Positions 1 to 10,700 are shown, counted from the first letter of the stretch. The stretch is 64,000 nucleotides of DNA from Bacteroidota bacterium (GCA_023395395.1 JAEWZH010000021.1:62001-126000); one strand, 5' to 3'. Made by a program: numbers and translations. Notes: generated from the letters alone by a model not told the origin.

Positions 1-1207
1 CTCCGAGATACTCTTTTTTACCTTCGTTCTGACGAATCACATCGGCAATCCACTTAAAGCCCGTATATGTATCGTATAGCTCTACATTATTACGCTTAGC
101 AATCGTAGCAATCAAGTCTGTAGTCACAATTGTCTTGACTAAGTATTGATTGGCCTTGAGGTTGCCCGACTCACGGCGCTTCTCAATAGCATAGTATGCA
201 TATAAGAGACAGGTTTGATTACCATTGATGAGCACCCAATTGCCCTCTTTGTCTTTCACCGCCGTGCCAATGCGGTCTCCGTCAGGGTCTGTCGCCATCA
301 CGATCTCTGCATCGATCGCCTTAGCCTTATCTATCGCCATCTGAAGCGCTGCTGCATCCTCCGGATTAGGCGATACTACGGTGGGGAAGTCTCCACTCAC
401 CAACATCTGCTCCTCGACAGGGTGGACATTATTAAAACCAGCCTCCTTCAGTGTGCGAGGAACCACTTGCCCACTCGTCCCGTGAAGTGGAGTAAAGACA
501 ATCTTGAGCTGGCTCTGACGCTTAATAGCATCTGGCGATAGCCGCTTGGAAAGTGCTTCAGCAATAAACTTATCATCCATCTCCTTTCCCAAAAGAGTGA
601 TAAGCTCTGCCGGGCCGTCAAACTTGATGTCATCTATCGAGCGGATTGCATTTACTTCACTGATTACATTACGATCGTGTGGCGCAATCATCTGAGCACC
701 ATCACTCCAATACGCCTTAAATCCATTGTACTCCTTTGGATTGTGTGAAGCTGTGAGCATCACTCCGCTCTGGCAGCCTAACTCACGGATAGCATACGAC
801 ACCATAGGGGTGGGACGAAGTGCTTCAAATAGATATACCTGAATCCCGTTGGCGGCGAAGATCCCTGCCACCATGCGAGAAAATTCCGAACTGTGGTGAC
901 GACAGTCATAGCCTATTGCCACCTTGATCGGCTGCGCCGTGCCAAACTCCTTGATGAGATAATTGGCGAGACCTTGGGTCGCAGCACCTACCGTGTATCT
1001 ATTCATACGGTTGCTACCTGCCCCCATAATACCCCTTAGGCCACCTGTTCCAAACTCGAGATCCTTATAAAAAGCATCAATCAGCTCAGTAGGGTCTGGA
1101 TTGTCTAGAAGAGCCTGCACCTCCCGGCGAGTTGCCTCGTCGTACTGAGGTGTAGTCCAACTCATTGCCTTTGCTCTAACCGTCTTCAATAATTCTTCTG
1201 TCGCCAT
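1..1207 (-). CDS. Phospho-sugar mutase (phosphoglucomutase/phosphomannomutase family), 5' part
   Basis: This gene runs off the left edge, so only about 402 N-terminal residues are seen; the family is usually about 580 residues in Bacteroidota. It interconverts hexose-1-phosphate and hexose-6-phosphate in the cytoplasm. The phosphoserine loop TASHNPKEYNG (Ser154) and the metal-binding loop DPDGDR (residues 307-312) are both intact. The ATG at 1207 is the first in frame and lies about 45 bases below a -7 promoter box. The exact sugar (glucose or mannose) cannot be told from these motifs. It is transcribed divergently from the rubredoxin gene. Confidence 0.95.
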   Translation of the reverse strand, partial: MATEELLKTVRAKAMSWTTPQYDEATRREVQALLDNPDPTELIDAFYKDLEFGTGGLRGIMGAGSNRMNRYTVGAATQGLANYLIKEFGTAQPIKVAIGYDCRHHSSEFSRMVAGIFAANGIQVYLFEALRPTPMVSYAIRELGCQSGVMLTASHNPKEYNGFKAYWSDGAQMIAPHDRNVISEVNAIRSIDDIKFDGPAELITLLGKEMDDKFIAEALSKRLSPDAIKRQSQLKIVFTPLHGTSGQVVPRTLKEAGFNNVHPVEEQMLVSGDFPTVVSPNPEDAAALQMAIDKAKAIDAEIVMATDPDGDRIGTAVKDKEGNWVLINGNQTCLLYAYYAIEKRRESGNLKANQYLVKTIVTTDLIATIAKRNNVELYDTYTGFKWIADVIRQNEGKKEYLG

Positions 1208-1251
1208 AGCTCTATTTGATGTATATATTGTGTTAGCAATCTGGTAATACG

Positions 1252-1259
1252 CAAACTTA
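1252..1259 (-). promoter_or_regulatory. -7 promoter box of the phospho-sugar mutase gene
   Basis: Read on the minus strand this is TAAGTTTG, matching the Bacteroidota -7 consensus TAnnTTTG. No clear -33 TTG was found at the expected distance. The same context (ATTTTTTGTAAGTTTGC on the minus strand) recurs upstream of the transporter gene at 6532. Confidence 0.5.
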
Positions 1260-1308
1260 CAAAAAATATGCGGGAGAAAAGATACGCCATTCGTATCCAT
1301 TATTTTTG

Positions 1309-1316
1309 TATCTTTG
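1309..1316 (+). promoter_or_regulatory. -7 promoter box of the rubredoxin gene
   Basis: TATCTTTG matches TAnnTTTG and lies 60 bases before the rubredoxin ATG. The -33 element is not obvious. Confidence 0.5.
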
Positions 1317-1375
1317 AGCATCGCCATGAGGCGGTAGGATAACTAGATGTTTAATTTCTAACGAATACAAAGACT

Positions 1376-1546
1376 ATGCAGAAGTGGATTTGCGAGCCTT
1401 GTGGCTACATTTATGACCCAGCAGAGGGTGATGCAGACGGCGGTATTGCACCAGGTACGGCTTTTGAGGATATTCCAGAGGATTGGGTTTGCCCTGTATG
1501 TGGTGCAGCGAAAGAAGACTTTGCACCATACAACGAAGAGGACTAA
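1376..1546 (+). CDS. Rubredoxin
   Basis: A 56-residue protein. It has the two rubredoxin iron knuckles, C6-x2-C9-G-Y and C39-P-x-C42-G, spaced as in classical rubredoxins, with the acidic surface typical of the family. It is a cytoplasmic one-electron carrier for anaerobes; a plausible partner in this window is the flavodiiron protein at 51956-53152, but that pairing is inference. It is monocistronic, between its own -7 box and a strong terminator hairpin. Confidence 0.97.
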   Translation: MQKWICEPCGYIYDPAEGDADGGIAPGTAFEDIPEDWVCPVCGAAKEDFAPYNEED

Positions 1547-1563
1547 GATATAGATAGTCAAAA

Positions 1564-1625
1564 GAGAAAAGAAGAGTGGCTACGCATTGCCCCATAAGGG
1601 TATGCGTAGCCACTCTTCTTTTCTC
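1564..1625. terminator. Bidirectional terminator between rubredoxin and TPM-domain genes
   Basis: A perfect 24-bp inverted repeat (arms 1564-1587 and 1602-1625) with a 14-base spacer sits between two convergent genes. The arms start and end in A-rich/T-rich tracts (GAGAAAAGAAG / CTTCTTTTCTC), so it can stop transcription both ways. Confidence 0.9.
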
Positions 1626-1634
1626 GTTATCGTT

Positions 1635-2846
1635 TTAGAAGCGCGTAGTAGAACCTCCACCACCCGACATTCCTCCGCCGAAGCCTCCGCCACCTGACAT
1701 TCCCCCACCAAAGCCTCCGCCGAAGCCTCCGCCTCCAAAGCCACCGGAGATACGATGCCGTCTGATGTCATTTTTCCCGCAGTTGAGACAGACAAAAGTC
1801 TGGGTGATAAACCTGCTATCCTGCGTCTGTCCCTTCTGATAATAGGTCTTGGCACCACACTGCGAACATTGGCTATAATTGGTGAATAGTACAGGCTGCT
1901 TAATCACCCTGTGGTAACCACATACTGAGCAACTATACACGGGATAATTGACCGATCCCACTTGGACCTCTATCCTCTGAGCGCTATTGAGATAAGAGTA
2001 GTTTTCGGGCTTATTAAGCCGACGCACACTTCCCTTGGTATTGCAGGAAGGACAATCCACAATTCGCTTCTCAGTCCTATGCTTTAATATCAAATAGAGC
2101 GGATACAAGAATATCAGAGCTGGAATTATGAGAAACAGCCACCACTGATTTTTATATCGTCTCAGAAGGACACCGACTTGTTCAGCAGGCTCTTTTTCCC
2201 TTTTCCAAAGCGTTGCGAGACCAGCACCATAGAGCAACCCAACAAAAATCGAGAATACGAGATAGGCAATCCCCATTTTCTTGAAATCTTTCACCCTATC
2301 CCTGCCAAACTCTTCGTTGTCACCTACAGCGACGTATCCCTCTGTCAATAAGCGATCTATTTCACCAAAAGCTTGTAGAAAACCCTCAGTATCACGTCCT
2401 TCCGCGACAGCTGGTACGATGTATCTATCGGTAAGCTGCTTAGTGGTAATATCTGGTAATACTCCCTCTAGCCCGTACCCGACCTCAAAACGGATAATTC
2501 GCTCTCCTGACCTGCCATACCGATAAAGTATCAGCAGACCATTATCATCCATAGCTTTGCCAATACCCCACAATTCAAATAACTTCACAGAGAAGTATTC
2601 AGGGTCATCATTTTCGATTCCCGGCAATACCACAAGGACGACTTCAGCTGTGTGCTTTTCACGAATATTGTAAAGTGCCTCATTGAGTAGAGCAAGATCC
2701 CCTGCCGTGAAATGCCCCTCAGGATCGCTCACCAATTGGCGAGCATCCTCCACCTGCACATTGGGCACTTCAGCTGGGGTATACTCTCTAGCACTCCCCG
2801 CTATAGATAGCAGAGAAAGCAATAGCAATGCTAGGCGACGAATCAT
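1635..2846 (-). CDS. TPM-domain membrane protein with zinc-ribbon pairs and Gly-rich tail
   Basis: 403 residues. A signal peptide (1-19) is followed by a TPM domain (about 33-165), two membrane segments (about 193-212 and 236-254) and a cytoplasmic-type stretch with four CxxC pairs (C265/C268, C306/C309, C327/C330, C353/C356). The tail from about 368 is almost all Gly/Phe/Ser. TPM proteins of the YgcG type are often encoded beside LemA, as here (4-base gap). The role is unknown; related TPM domains act in photosystem repair in plants, but nothing shows an enzyme activity here. Two zinc ribbons before the Gly-rich tail is the distinctive feature. Confidence 0.85.
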   Translation of the reverse strand: MIRRLALLLLSLLSIAGSAREYTPAEVPNVQVEDARQLVSDPEGHFTAGDLALLNEALYNIREKHTAEVVLVVLPGIENDDPEYFSVKLFELWGIGKAMDDNGLLILYRYGRSGERIIRFEVGYGLEGVLPDITTKQLTDRYIVPAVAEGRDTEGFLQAFGEIDRLLTEGYVAVGDNEEFGRDRVKDFKKMGIAYLVFSIFVGLLYGAGLATLWKREKEPAEQVGVLLRRYKNQWWLFLIIPALIFLYPLYLILKHRTEKRIVDCPSCNTKGSVRRLNKPENYSYLNSAQRIEVQVGSVNYPVYSCSVCGYHRVIKQPVLFTNYSQCSQCGAKTYYQKGQTQDSRFITQTFVCLNCGKNDIRRHRISGGFGGGGFGGGFGGGMSGGGGFGGGMSGGGGSTTRF

Positions 2847-2850
2847 TGGG

Positions 2851-3444
2851 CTAGAACTCTACTGCTGGTGCACTCTCAGCGCCCGGTGCCGACTCGAAGT
2901 ATGCCTGAGCATCAAATCCTAGCATATTGGCGATGAGACTACGGGGGAACATCTTGATATAGGTGTTGTACTCCTTTGCGACATCATTAAAACGCATACG
3001 CTCGGTCGTAATCCTATTCTCAGTACCCTCCAACTGTGTCTGCAGTGCCATAAAGTTTTCGTTGGCTTTAAGATCAGGATAAGCCTCCTTGAGAGCGATG
3101 AGCTTACCAAGAGCTTGGGTGAGGGCGTTTTGTGAAGCCGTATACGCCTTGAGAGCCTCAGGGGTGAGCTCGTCGGCATTGACGGTGACCTGTGTCGCCT
3201 TAGCACGAGCCTCTACCACACCTTCAAGCGTTGCTTGCTCATGCTCAGCATATCCTTTGACCGTAGCTACCAGATTAGGAATTAGATCGGCACGGCGCTG
3301 ATACTGATTTTCTACTTGGCTCCAAGCCGTACGTACCGTCTCCTGCTTCAATACCATTTCGTTGTTAGACTTGATGCCATACCGGACACCTATCAACACT
3401 AGAACAATGATCACCACGAGGGTGATTAGACTACCTTTTTTCAT
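2851..3444 (-). CDS. lemA: LemA family protein
   Basis: 197 residues. One N-terminal membrane helix (about 6-24) is followed by the conserved LemA helical domain, with R/D-L-I-P-N-L-V near residues 53-60 and the N-T-Y-I-K-x-F-P-R motif near 161-170. LemA proteins are membrane-anchored with a mostly helical exposed domain; their molecular function is unknown. It lies between pyrI (6 bases upstream) and the TPM gene (4 bases downstream) and is surely cotranscribed with both. Confidence 0.95.
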   Translation of the reverse strand: MKKGSLITLVVIIVLVLIGVRYGIKSNNEMVLKQETVRTAWSQVENQYQRRADLIPNLVATVKGYAEHEQATLEGVVEARAKATQVTVNADELTPEALKAYTASQNALTQALGKLIALKEAYPDLKANENFMALQTQLEGTENRITTERMRFNDVAKEYNTYIKMFPRSLIANMLGFDAQAYFESAPGAESAPAVEF

Positions 3445-3450
3445 ACATTT

Positions 3451-3918
3451 TTATTCACTAATGATTATCTCTTCTCTCTCTATCTTGCGATTGCAATAGT
3501 GGCACTTCAGCGTACCCCTACTCTTATCAATGACACGGTAAAGCCCCTTCATGGGCTCATTATTGCTAATACATTTAGGATTAGGGCAGACTACCTGCCC
3601 CTCTACTTGCTCGGGCAACGATACCCTGATCTTTTCTACTACTTCATAGTCGCGGATTACGCTAATAACCACCTCCGAAGAGACAAGCGCCAGCATACTC
3701 ACCTCCTCAGGCGTAAAATGCTTCTCCTCCACCTTGATGATTCCCTTGCGACCCAGCTTCTGACTGAGGTAGTTCTGCCCAATGGTAAATAGATAAGGAA
3801 GCTCAAAAAGTCCCAGCAGATGTACTACCTTTTGTAATTGGTTCACAGGGATATGGTCAATCACCGAACCATTTCTGATCGCTTGTACCCTCAGTTCGCC
3901 CTTCTCAATACGTGCCAT
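3451..3918 (-). CDS. pyrI: Aspartate carbamoyltransferase regulatory subunit
   Basis: 155 residues, usual length. The C-terminal zinc domain has its four cysteines (C111, C116, C139, C142) that hold the interface with PyrB. The N-terminal domain binds nucleotide effectors and confers CTP/ATP control of the first committed step of pyrimidine synthesis. It follows pyrB by 8 bases, so the two subunits are made together. Confidence 0.97.
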   Translation of the reverse strand: MARIEKGELRVQAIRNGSVIDHIPVNQLQKVVHLLGLFELPYLFTIGQNYLSQKLGRKGIIKVEEKHFTPEEVSMLALVSSEVVISVIRDYEVVEKIRVSLPEQVEGQVVCPNPKCISNNEPMKGLYRVIDKSRGTLKCHYCNRKIEREEIIISE

Positions 3919-3926
3919 AATATTAA

Positions 3927-4847
3927 TTATTCTCTTACCTCAATCCCCAGCGCACGGCAAATCAATGCCTCACGCACAAACATACCATTGACCGCCTGCC
4001 TAAAGTAATAAGCATACGGCGTATCATCCACCTCTTGGGCAATCTCATTGACTCTAGGGAGAGGATGAAGTACCTTCATCGTCTTCTTAGCCCCCTCCAG
4101 TAGACCATTGTCTAATACAAAAGACTCCTTCACAGCCTGATAATCCTCCTCATCTAGAAATCGCTCCCTCTGCAGGCGTGTCATGTACACGATGTCGCTC
4201 TTGGCAATCACCTCGGGAGTCAGTTCGCAGTGGTAATCTGCCACTATCCCATGATCTTTGCAGTAGTCTACATACTCCCTTGGTAGCTCCAGCTGCGGGG
4301 GTGCAACAAAAGAGAAAGTCGGGCTAAAGAGTGAAGCTCCTTCTATCAGCGAGTGCACCGTACGCCCATACTTCAAGTCCCCTACCATAGTGATGTGTAG
4401 ATTATTGAGCGTCCCCTGCGTCTTGCGGATTGAGTATAAGTCAAGCATTGTCTGCGAGGGATGCTGATTAGCCCCGTCTCCAGCATTGATGATAGGCACA
4501 CGCGATACCTCGCTCGCATAGAGAGCCGCCCCCTCAAGGTTGTGCCTCATCACAATCAAATCGGCATACCCAGAGACCATCTGGATTGTATCCTTGAGCG
4601 TCTCCCCCTTGACCGAACTGGTATTCTTGGCATCTGAAAAACCAATCACCTTACCACCAAGTCTATTGACCGCTGTCTCAAAACTAAGGCGTGTGCGTGT
4701 TGAAGGTTCAAAGAATAGAGTTGCCACCACCCGTCCCCGTAAAAAATCCCGATTGGGATTTTGCTCAAAAAGCTCCGCAGAGTCGAGAATCTCGATAATC
4801 TCCTCTGCTGTCAGTTGCTCAATGCTATAAAAGCTCCCTTTATTCAT
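3927..4847 (-). CDS. pyrB: Aspartate carbamoyltransferase catalytic subunit
   Basis: 306 residues. It joins carbamoyl phosphate and aspartate to N-carbamoylaspartate. The phosphate-binding S-T-R-T-R motif is at 49-53 (in [13 protein letters not shown]), the HPSQ motif near 130 and the HPLPR motif near 265. The gene starts 5 bases after the transporter stop. With pyrI it would form the regulated c6r6 dodecamer. Confidence 0.98.
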   Translation of the reverse strand: MNKGSFYSIEQLTAEEIIEILDSAELFEQNPNRDFLRGRVVATLFFEPSTRTRLSFETAVNRLGGKVIGFSDAKNTSSVKGETLKDTIQMVSGYADLIVMRHNLEGAALYASEVSRVPIINAGDGANQHPSQTMLDLYSIRKTQGTLNNLHITMVGDLKYGRTVHSLIEGASLFSPTFSFVAPPQLELPREYVDYCKDHGIVADYHCELTPEVIAKSDIVYMTRLQRERFLDEEDYQAVKESFVLDNGLLEGAKKTMKVLHPLPRVNEIAQEVDDTPYAYYFRQAVNGMFVREALICRALGIEVRE

Positions 4848-4852
4848 CTCCT

Positions 4853-6532
4853 CTAGCTTAGTAATATAGTGATTGTTACTTGTGCCAATACCACCCGTGC
4901 AAATATGCCCAACGGATATACGCTCACATATCCTATAGTAGCTGTATCCTCCTCCATTTGGTCATTGATATAATCAAGTGCAATCGGATTGCCCATTACA
5001 CCGCAGATTAAGCCACTAATAGTACCATAACTGAGAGACGAATACCGCATCGCCGCAATACCTACTATCAGCGTTGGCACAATCGTCAGAAATGCACCCA
5101 ATCCTAGCCACATAAGCCCCGATCCCTGAGTCAAAGTCGCTACGAACTCTGCCCCCGAAGCCAAACCAAGACAAGCGAGAAAAAGGGTAATTCCAAATGT
5201 ACGCATCATCAAATTGGCACTCTGGGTGACATAAGTAGTCACATGTAATCGTGCCCCATAAGCACCCATCAAAATCCCCACAATAATAGGGCCTCCAGCC
5301 AAGCCCAGCATAATCGGACCATCCAACCCGGGCACTGCTATCGGCAACATCCCCACCAATACCCCAAGAGCCATCCCCACAAAGATACTGATCATATAAG
5401 GTGTATCCAAAGGCTTCAACTGATTACCGAGATCCTCCGCTAGGCGATTTATCCCCTCCTCTTCACCCACGACCGTGAGTCTATCCCCCAGTTGCAATCT
5501 CAGTTTGGGTCCGGGGACCAAGTCTATCTCCGCCCTATTCACTCGAGTCACATTGACCCGATACTCATTCCTTAGTCTAAGGCTTGCCAAAGTAGCTCCA
5601 TTGTACTCCGATTTAGTCACAAGTAGGCGTCGCTGTACCAACTTAGAGCTACCATTTTCCCAATGATCATCTCGATGCACCTCCTCGTGTTGGCTTCCAA
5701 AGAGCGTCGTCAAAGCCGACCTGTCATCTTCGTTGTACACCACACTCATGCGATCATTAAGCTCCAACACCGTATCGGCATTGGGCTGAAATATCTCCTC
5801 CCCTCTTCTAAGCCTAGAGATTAAGAAATCTACATGAAAATGCTCCTGAATATCCCTCAGAGACTTACCTACAATACCCCTATTTTCTATCACAAAGTCA
5901 CCCACATGGTGGCGGGAAGCATTGAGGTCTGGCTCCTTTGCCTTACTCTTTTTTGGGAAAAACACCTTCAATAGCTCCAATACCACTATTACTCCAACGA
6001 CGCCAAAAGGATAAGTAATAGCTGTCGCCAATGCCATATCATTGAGCTCAGACTGCAAATTAGCGCTATTTCCATGCAACTGCTCCACACCCTGCTGGGC
6101 GGCAGCAAGCGCGGGGGTATTAGTCACAGCTCCACTCAAAACACCCATCAGATTGCTAATACTATCCAATCCTGCAAGTGTCATCAAAATAGCGAAAAAC
6201 AGACCCAGAAGTGCCAAACCCATCCCCCAGGCATTGAGCACCAAACCTGTCTTTCTTAGCGAAGCCACAAAGGAAGGTCCCACCTGAATGCCAAGTGCAT
6301 AGACAAAGACCACCAGCCCAAAACTCTGACAAAACTGCATCATCACGGGATCCACCTGTACCCCGAAATGCGCCATAAAAATACCGAAGAAAAAGACCCC
6401 CGCCCCCGCCAAAGAAAACCTCCCCAGCTTCAGTTTACCTAGGAACAAACCTATCCCACAGGTAATGAATATGATTACCAGCGTCTGTGGCAAGGTCTGT
6501 GCCACCCAAAACGCTCTCAAAGCATCCATCAT
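4853..6532 (-). CDS. AspT/YidE-type membrane transporter with two RCK_C domains
   Basis: 559 residues. Five or so hydrophobic helices (about 15-185) are followed by two tandem cytosolic TrkA-C/RCK_C domains (about 205-370) and a second block of helices (about 375-559). This is the architecture of the aspartate:alanine antiporter family (AspT, YidE, YbjL). Known members exchange aspartate or other dicarboxylates; the substrate here is not proven. Because the next gene is pyrB, aspartate supply for pyrimidine synthesis is an attractive inference. It is the first gene of the five-gene operon and has a TAnnTTTG box 31 bases upstream. Confidence 0.88.
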   Translation of the reverse strand: MMDALRAFWVAQTLPQTLVIIFITCGIGLFLGKLKLGRFSLAGAGVFFFGIFMAHFGVQVDPVMMQFCQSFGLVVFVYALGIQVGPSFVASLRKTGLVLNAWGMGLALLGLFFAILMTLAGLDSISNLMGVLSGAVTNTPALAAAQQGVEQLHGNSANLQSELNDMALATAITYPFGVVGVIVVLELLKVFFPKKSKAKEPDLNASRHHVGDFVIENRGIVGKSLRDIQEHFHVDFLISRLRRGEEIFQPNADTVLELNDRMSVVYNEDDRSALTTLFGSQHEEVHRDDHWENGSSKLVQRRLLVTKSEYNGATLASLRLRNEYRVNVTRVNRAEIDLVPGPKLRLQLGDRLTVVGEEEGINRLAEDLGNQLKPLDTPYMISIFVGMALGVLVGMLPIAVPGLDGPIMLGLAGGPIIVGILMGAYGARLHVTTYVTQSANLMMRTFGITLFLACLGLASGAEFVATLTQGSGLMWLGLGAFLTIVPTLIVGIAAMRYSSLSYGTISGLICGVMGNPIALDYINDQMEEDTATIGYVSVYPLGIFARVVLAQVTITILLS

Positions 6533-6562
6533 ACTCTAATCCACACCCTACGCCCCTCACCG

Positions 6563-6570
6563 CAAACTTA
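6563..6570 (-). promoter_or_regulatory. -7 promoter box of the transporter-pyrBI-lemA operon
   Basis: Minus-strand TAAGTTTG fits TAnnTTTG and lies about 31 bases above the transporter ATG. A matching -33 TTG is not clear. Confidence 0.5.
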
Positions 6571-6738
6571 CAAAAAATCCCCGATTATCGAGCTCTGATT
6601 ATCTATCCTACAGGGATAAGAAAATACTATTGTTTTATTCCCTCCCTCCCGAGGGACAGCCTCTTTGCCACTTATACATACTAAAAAGTATGCCATACAA
6701 AGCAGCATCCTTTACTTACGGGGTCTATATCTACTATA

Positions 6739-6783
6739 ATTCCGCAGGCAGAAGAGTCATTCAAAACTCTCTACTTGCGGAAT
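6739..6783 (-). terminator. Possible terminator hairpin of the fimbrial operon
   Basis: Arms ATTCCGCA (6739-6746) and TGCGGAAT (6776-6783) pair perfectly, with further inner pairing. It lies about 65 bases after the LRR lipoprotein stop. No U-run follows on the minus strand, so it is weak or Rho-assisted if a terminator at all. Confidence 0.35.
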
Positions 6784-6849
6784 CAACACGGATTTAAATA
6801 TTTTCTCTGTTATTTCGTGCTCAAAAAGATCTATACAAAGTTTACACGT

Positions 6850-7719
6850 TTAGAGCTTCCAACCCTTTTCTAGGGCAACCATCCTTAGATCATTAGGAAG
6901 TGGCTCGACACTTAACCAAAGATCTCCGTTTATTGATTTCTTCAGATCCCGGATGACACGATGTATCTCGGTCTCGCTTAATCGATTGCCATACAGCCAC
7001 AACTTATGGACAACCAGATTCTGGGAAACATCTATTGACGACAACCTATTATTGTACGCCATAAGGGAGGATAATTTAGTTTGCGCCTTGACATCAAGAG
7101 TCGTCAAGCCATTTCCTGAGCAATCCAATACCACGAGATTTGGACAAGGAGAAAGATCTATCTTTTCCAATTGATTATTGAAGCACCAGAGTGAAACAAG
7201 ACGGCTATTTGCCGAAAGATTTATCTCCGAAAGCTGATTTCCCGAAACATCTAACCGCTCCAATTGGGGATTAGAAGAAAGGTCTATCGAGCGCAATTGA
7301 TTGGATGGCAGGTTGAGCACTCGAAGATTTGGATTACCAGATACTACAATCTCAGTCAGACCATTCGATGCCCCCTGAAGCGATGTAATATCCCCGTGTA
7401 GATTGATCTTTCTAATACCGGAAGTCACCCTGTAATCTGCATAAGAGCCAAAGACTTTTACGTCCTCTACTCCTTCGGTTGAGCGTTTGCCATCCCCATC
7501 TAGGTCAATCCAAACTCCTTTACGATTTTCAAAATCGGCATCCACTGCAATACGAAGTAGCCCACCCTTGAGGTTACCCTGCATCGTCACCACGCTATTA
7601 CTCTCTGTGGGTTGGGAAAGGTCTTCCATTCCCAGATTCCCACGGAGTTCTTGCCGACATCCACTCAGCAGGATACTTCCGAGCAGTATCGTGAGCACAT
7701 ATAAATAACTTTTCTTCAT
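6850..7719 (-). CDS. Leucine-rich-repeat lipoprotein, last gene of the fimbrial operon
   Basis: 289 residues. The lipobox LLSGC puts the lipidated Cys at 21. A beta-rich N-terminal part (about 40-115) is followed by at least seven LRR units of about 21 residues with the pattern LxxLxLSxNxL (about 120-265). It starts 21 bases after mfa5 and shares its direction, so it is probably cotranscribed. LRR lipoproteins of Bacteroidales often bind host proteins or other bacteria. I know of no equivalent in the five-gene mfa cluster of P. gingivalis, so a role as an extra adhesin is inference. Confidence 0.8.
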   Translation of the reverse strand: MKKSYLYVLTILLGSILLSGCRQELRGNLGMEDLSQPTESNSVVTMQGNLKGGLLRIAVDADFENRKGVWIDLDGDGKRSTEGVEDVKVFGSYADYRVTSGIRKINLHGDITSLQGASNGLTEIVVSGNPNLRVLNLPSNQLRSIDLSSNPQLERLDVSGNQLSEINLSANSRLVSLWCFNNQLEKIDLSPCPNLVVLDCSGNGLTTLDVKAQTKLSSLMAYNNRLSSIDVSQNLVVHKLWLYGNRLSETEIHRVIRDLKKSINGDLWLSVEPLPNDLRMVALEKGWKL

Positions 7720-7740
7720 CGTATATCCAGCTATTAGTCT

Positions 7741-10700
7741 TTAATCAATCATTAGTCTTCTGACGTCGTTCATATACGCACTCTCGAGGCGAATGACATA
7801 CATACCAGAGGAAAGATTATCCACACCGATAGTTTGCTGCGCTTTTACCTCTATCTGTCTTACCAATTCTCCTTGGAGGTTAGAGATGAACACCATACAG
7901 TCATGATTACTGCTATTACCCACCAATACTCGTCCTGTCTCAGGGGAAGTCACCCTTATCAATGATGATTCGTCCATGGTAGATAGCGATGAGCCTGAGT
8001 AAGAAAGGATGAAGCGAGTAGACGACTCTCCCTGCTTCGCTTGGAATGTATAGGATGCCCCATTCTCTACTAGGATACTTTTCCCTGTCTCCTGATCATG
8101 GAGTACTAGCTGAGCTCCGGTAGGTACACTGGTGAGCGCAAACTCAAGTACATACTTCCCATCCACTGGCGCATCAAATCCGACAGCCAGATTATTCCAG
8201 TCTGCAAGTGTAGACACGGCAAATTGTTCGTCATCACTGGCACCAATCGCATAGAGCTGAACCATCTCTGCCTCTCTTATCTTACGGCCATCCCAACCAT
8301 CATCAAATCCTGCCGTCGTACCCTCATTAGCAAAGATGTGCAATCTGTCAGCAGAACCGCCACCCAAGACATCGATAATCAAAGTAGGCAGAGCCCCAGA
8401 AGGCTCTACGCCTGTGGATCGGAGGACTATCTGACTGCCATTACCGTCATTTACAGTGGTATTCTTCACCAGTTTATCATACTTAATCTTCAGAGCAGAT
8501 GCCCCTGCACCCTGTTTAAGTAGCATAAAGGTTTGCATCGAAGGCACTCGATCTGGGAGGTTGCCCGAGCCTGCTGTATTTTGAGGAACAGCGAGATAGC
8601 GACCTGCCTGATAGCCTGAAACAGTACTTCCATCTAGCTTGCGCCACTGGTCACGAGTACCGGTATTAAATAGATACACAGTTTTGTCTGTCCCAAGCGG
8701 GATATCCAATGCGTCCTTGATATGAATCGCAGCCGTATATGAGTTACCTACAAGGTTCGCTCCAGCATAATTGACACCAGTTGTGTACAAAAGATCCACA
8801 TTAGCATCACCCACATAGAGCTGTCCATTGAACTTGTAGACCTCAGTGGGCTGGGTAGTACTGCTATTGGTAATCTCGTAGCCCTTAAACATCTTCAACT
8901 TGGTATCAGGAGTATATGGTGCCTTTTGCCACTTATCTCCTCTGAATGGCTCTACCCACTGATTGATTGTTTCGTCTCCGGAGACATCATTTAGCGGGAA
9001 GTCTGCCTCTTTCACAGGGATCCCAAAGTACTGCCAGCTGCGACGATACATACCACATGTGGCACAGTCATACGCCTTGCTGTAGAATTCTACTGTAGCC
9101 CCCACATTGGCATTAAGCGCCGGGTTGGCGAACTTCAAAGTACCCGTAGGCACATCCTTGCTCGACTTCACCACGATAGTACCCGCTGCGGGGTTGCCAT
9201 CTATCACCTTTCCATTGATCGTGAGTTGATTATCTGTGGTGATGACCAAGTCCTTATCCGAAGCGTTGATCAAATTCCCAATGACACGACCCTCAGTGCT
9301 ATTTTGTGGCATATTGTCCAAGTGCAAATCTGCTTTTGCAGGTTTGCCATTGTTGTTGTCAGCTGTCGCAAACTCCACATCCTTAGTTGGAAGCGGTACC
9401 CTATTATCTGTCCAGTTGGAATTCAGATTCCACTCATTCTCATGACCGGAAGTACCTCCCATCCAATAGTTATTGACCTTGACATAAGCGAAGTAAACCG
9501 TCTTGATAGGTTTCCTCCAATAGATGCCGACTTCTGTACCCTTAGTGCTTGTACCCGAGATGGAGCGATTGACCAATTGGTAGTACTCATCTCCGACTTG
9601 AATACGCTCGGTAGATGGATCGATTGCGAACTTCTGATTTTCCGGATCATCTATATTCTTATCCAACTTAATCCATTTAGGCGCAATATGATCGCCACCC
9701 ACAGGCAGGTGATAGTCTTCTGCTTTCAACTGCTTTGCCTGAGTCAGCACTGTGGTGGTAGAGCCGTCCTCCTTGAGAAGGTGATCCTCACTATCCACCA
9801 ATACATACCGTCTTTTGATCACACCATATCCGGGCTTGACCGTCGGACGTGGGAACACTTTCACTTTGTTAGGCTCACCATTGGAGTTGGTGTACGTAAG
9901 ACGAGCATCGGTATTGGTATCAAATCCTCCAATATCAGGTCCCTTAGTAGATTCGGTATTGATGATAAAGTCATTATACTCTAGGTCATCGTCTCCCGTA
10001 TATACTCGATAAGTAAGAGTCGCATCAGAAGAGCTGAGCACGGCTCCTGTATTCCATTTCAGCTGTCTTGTATCTTTATCATAAGACACTGTACCTTGCG
10101 AAACAGTAACACGATCAGTCACATCACCGCTATCTTCAATATCTTTGATAATAAAGCCTGGGGCAACCAAGTCCACAACGGCACCTTTCTGCACACCTTT
10201 ATTGATCTTCTCAGCAATATTATTGAATGCTCCTGACAATTCTTCAGGAGTTGCTCTATAAAAGTGATCAGCTAAAGGTTCCGATGCTGTTAGCTCCAAA
10301 GCTCTGATGGCAAGCTGAAAGCTCCCCAAGTCATAACCGATGGTGAAGACCTCATAACCATCATCTTTTGCAAATGTAGCTTCATTAATAGCGGCGTTTG
10401 TGGGTGCATAATAATAATATGGTTTCCCAAATTTTGGTTCATATACCAGAGGTCCAGACTCTCCCTTAAATGAAGCAAAATTGTATTCATCCATAATATT
10501 ACCATACTTATACTTACTCTCTGGATAGTCGGATCGGCTCACTTTCGAAGCGAGAGACGGATACTTTACATCTGGATCATTAGACTTTGCAACATAAACT
10601 TTCGGATTTGCTACGCCTCCCCTAATAACAAGGTCAGTTGGGTTGTTATTATCACCCGTCAAACCAATAAAATCAGACATTTGTGGATTATTCAGTGGAT

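Larger units (their letters stand above)
6533..6849. other. Intergenic region between fimbrial operon end and transporter operon
   Basis: 317 bases without a convincing gene. It holds the transporter promoter box at 6563-6570, a small perfect hairpin at 6677-6692 (CATACT, four A, AGTATG) and a larger hairpin at 6739-6783 that may end the fimbrial operon. Nothing else was recognised. Confidence 0.6.

Noticed and set aside
9226..9984. 252-codon ORF on the plus strand
   Set aside because: It lies wholly inside mfa5 on the opposite strand, has no domain pattern or promoter, and its composition follows from the mfa5 codons.
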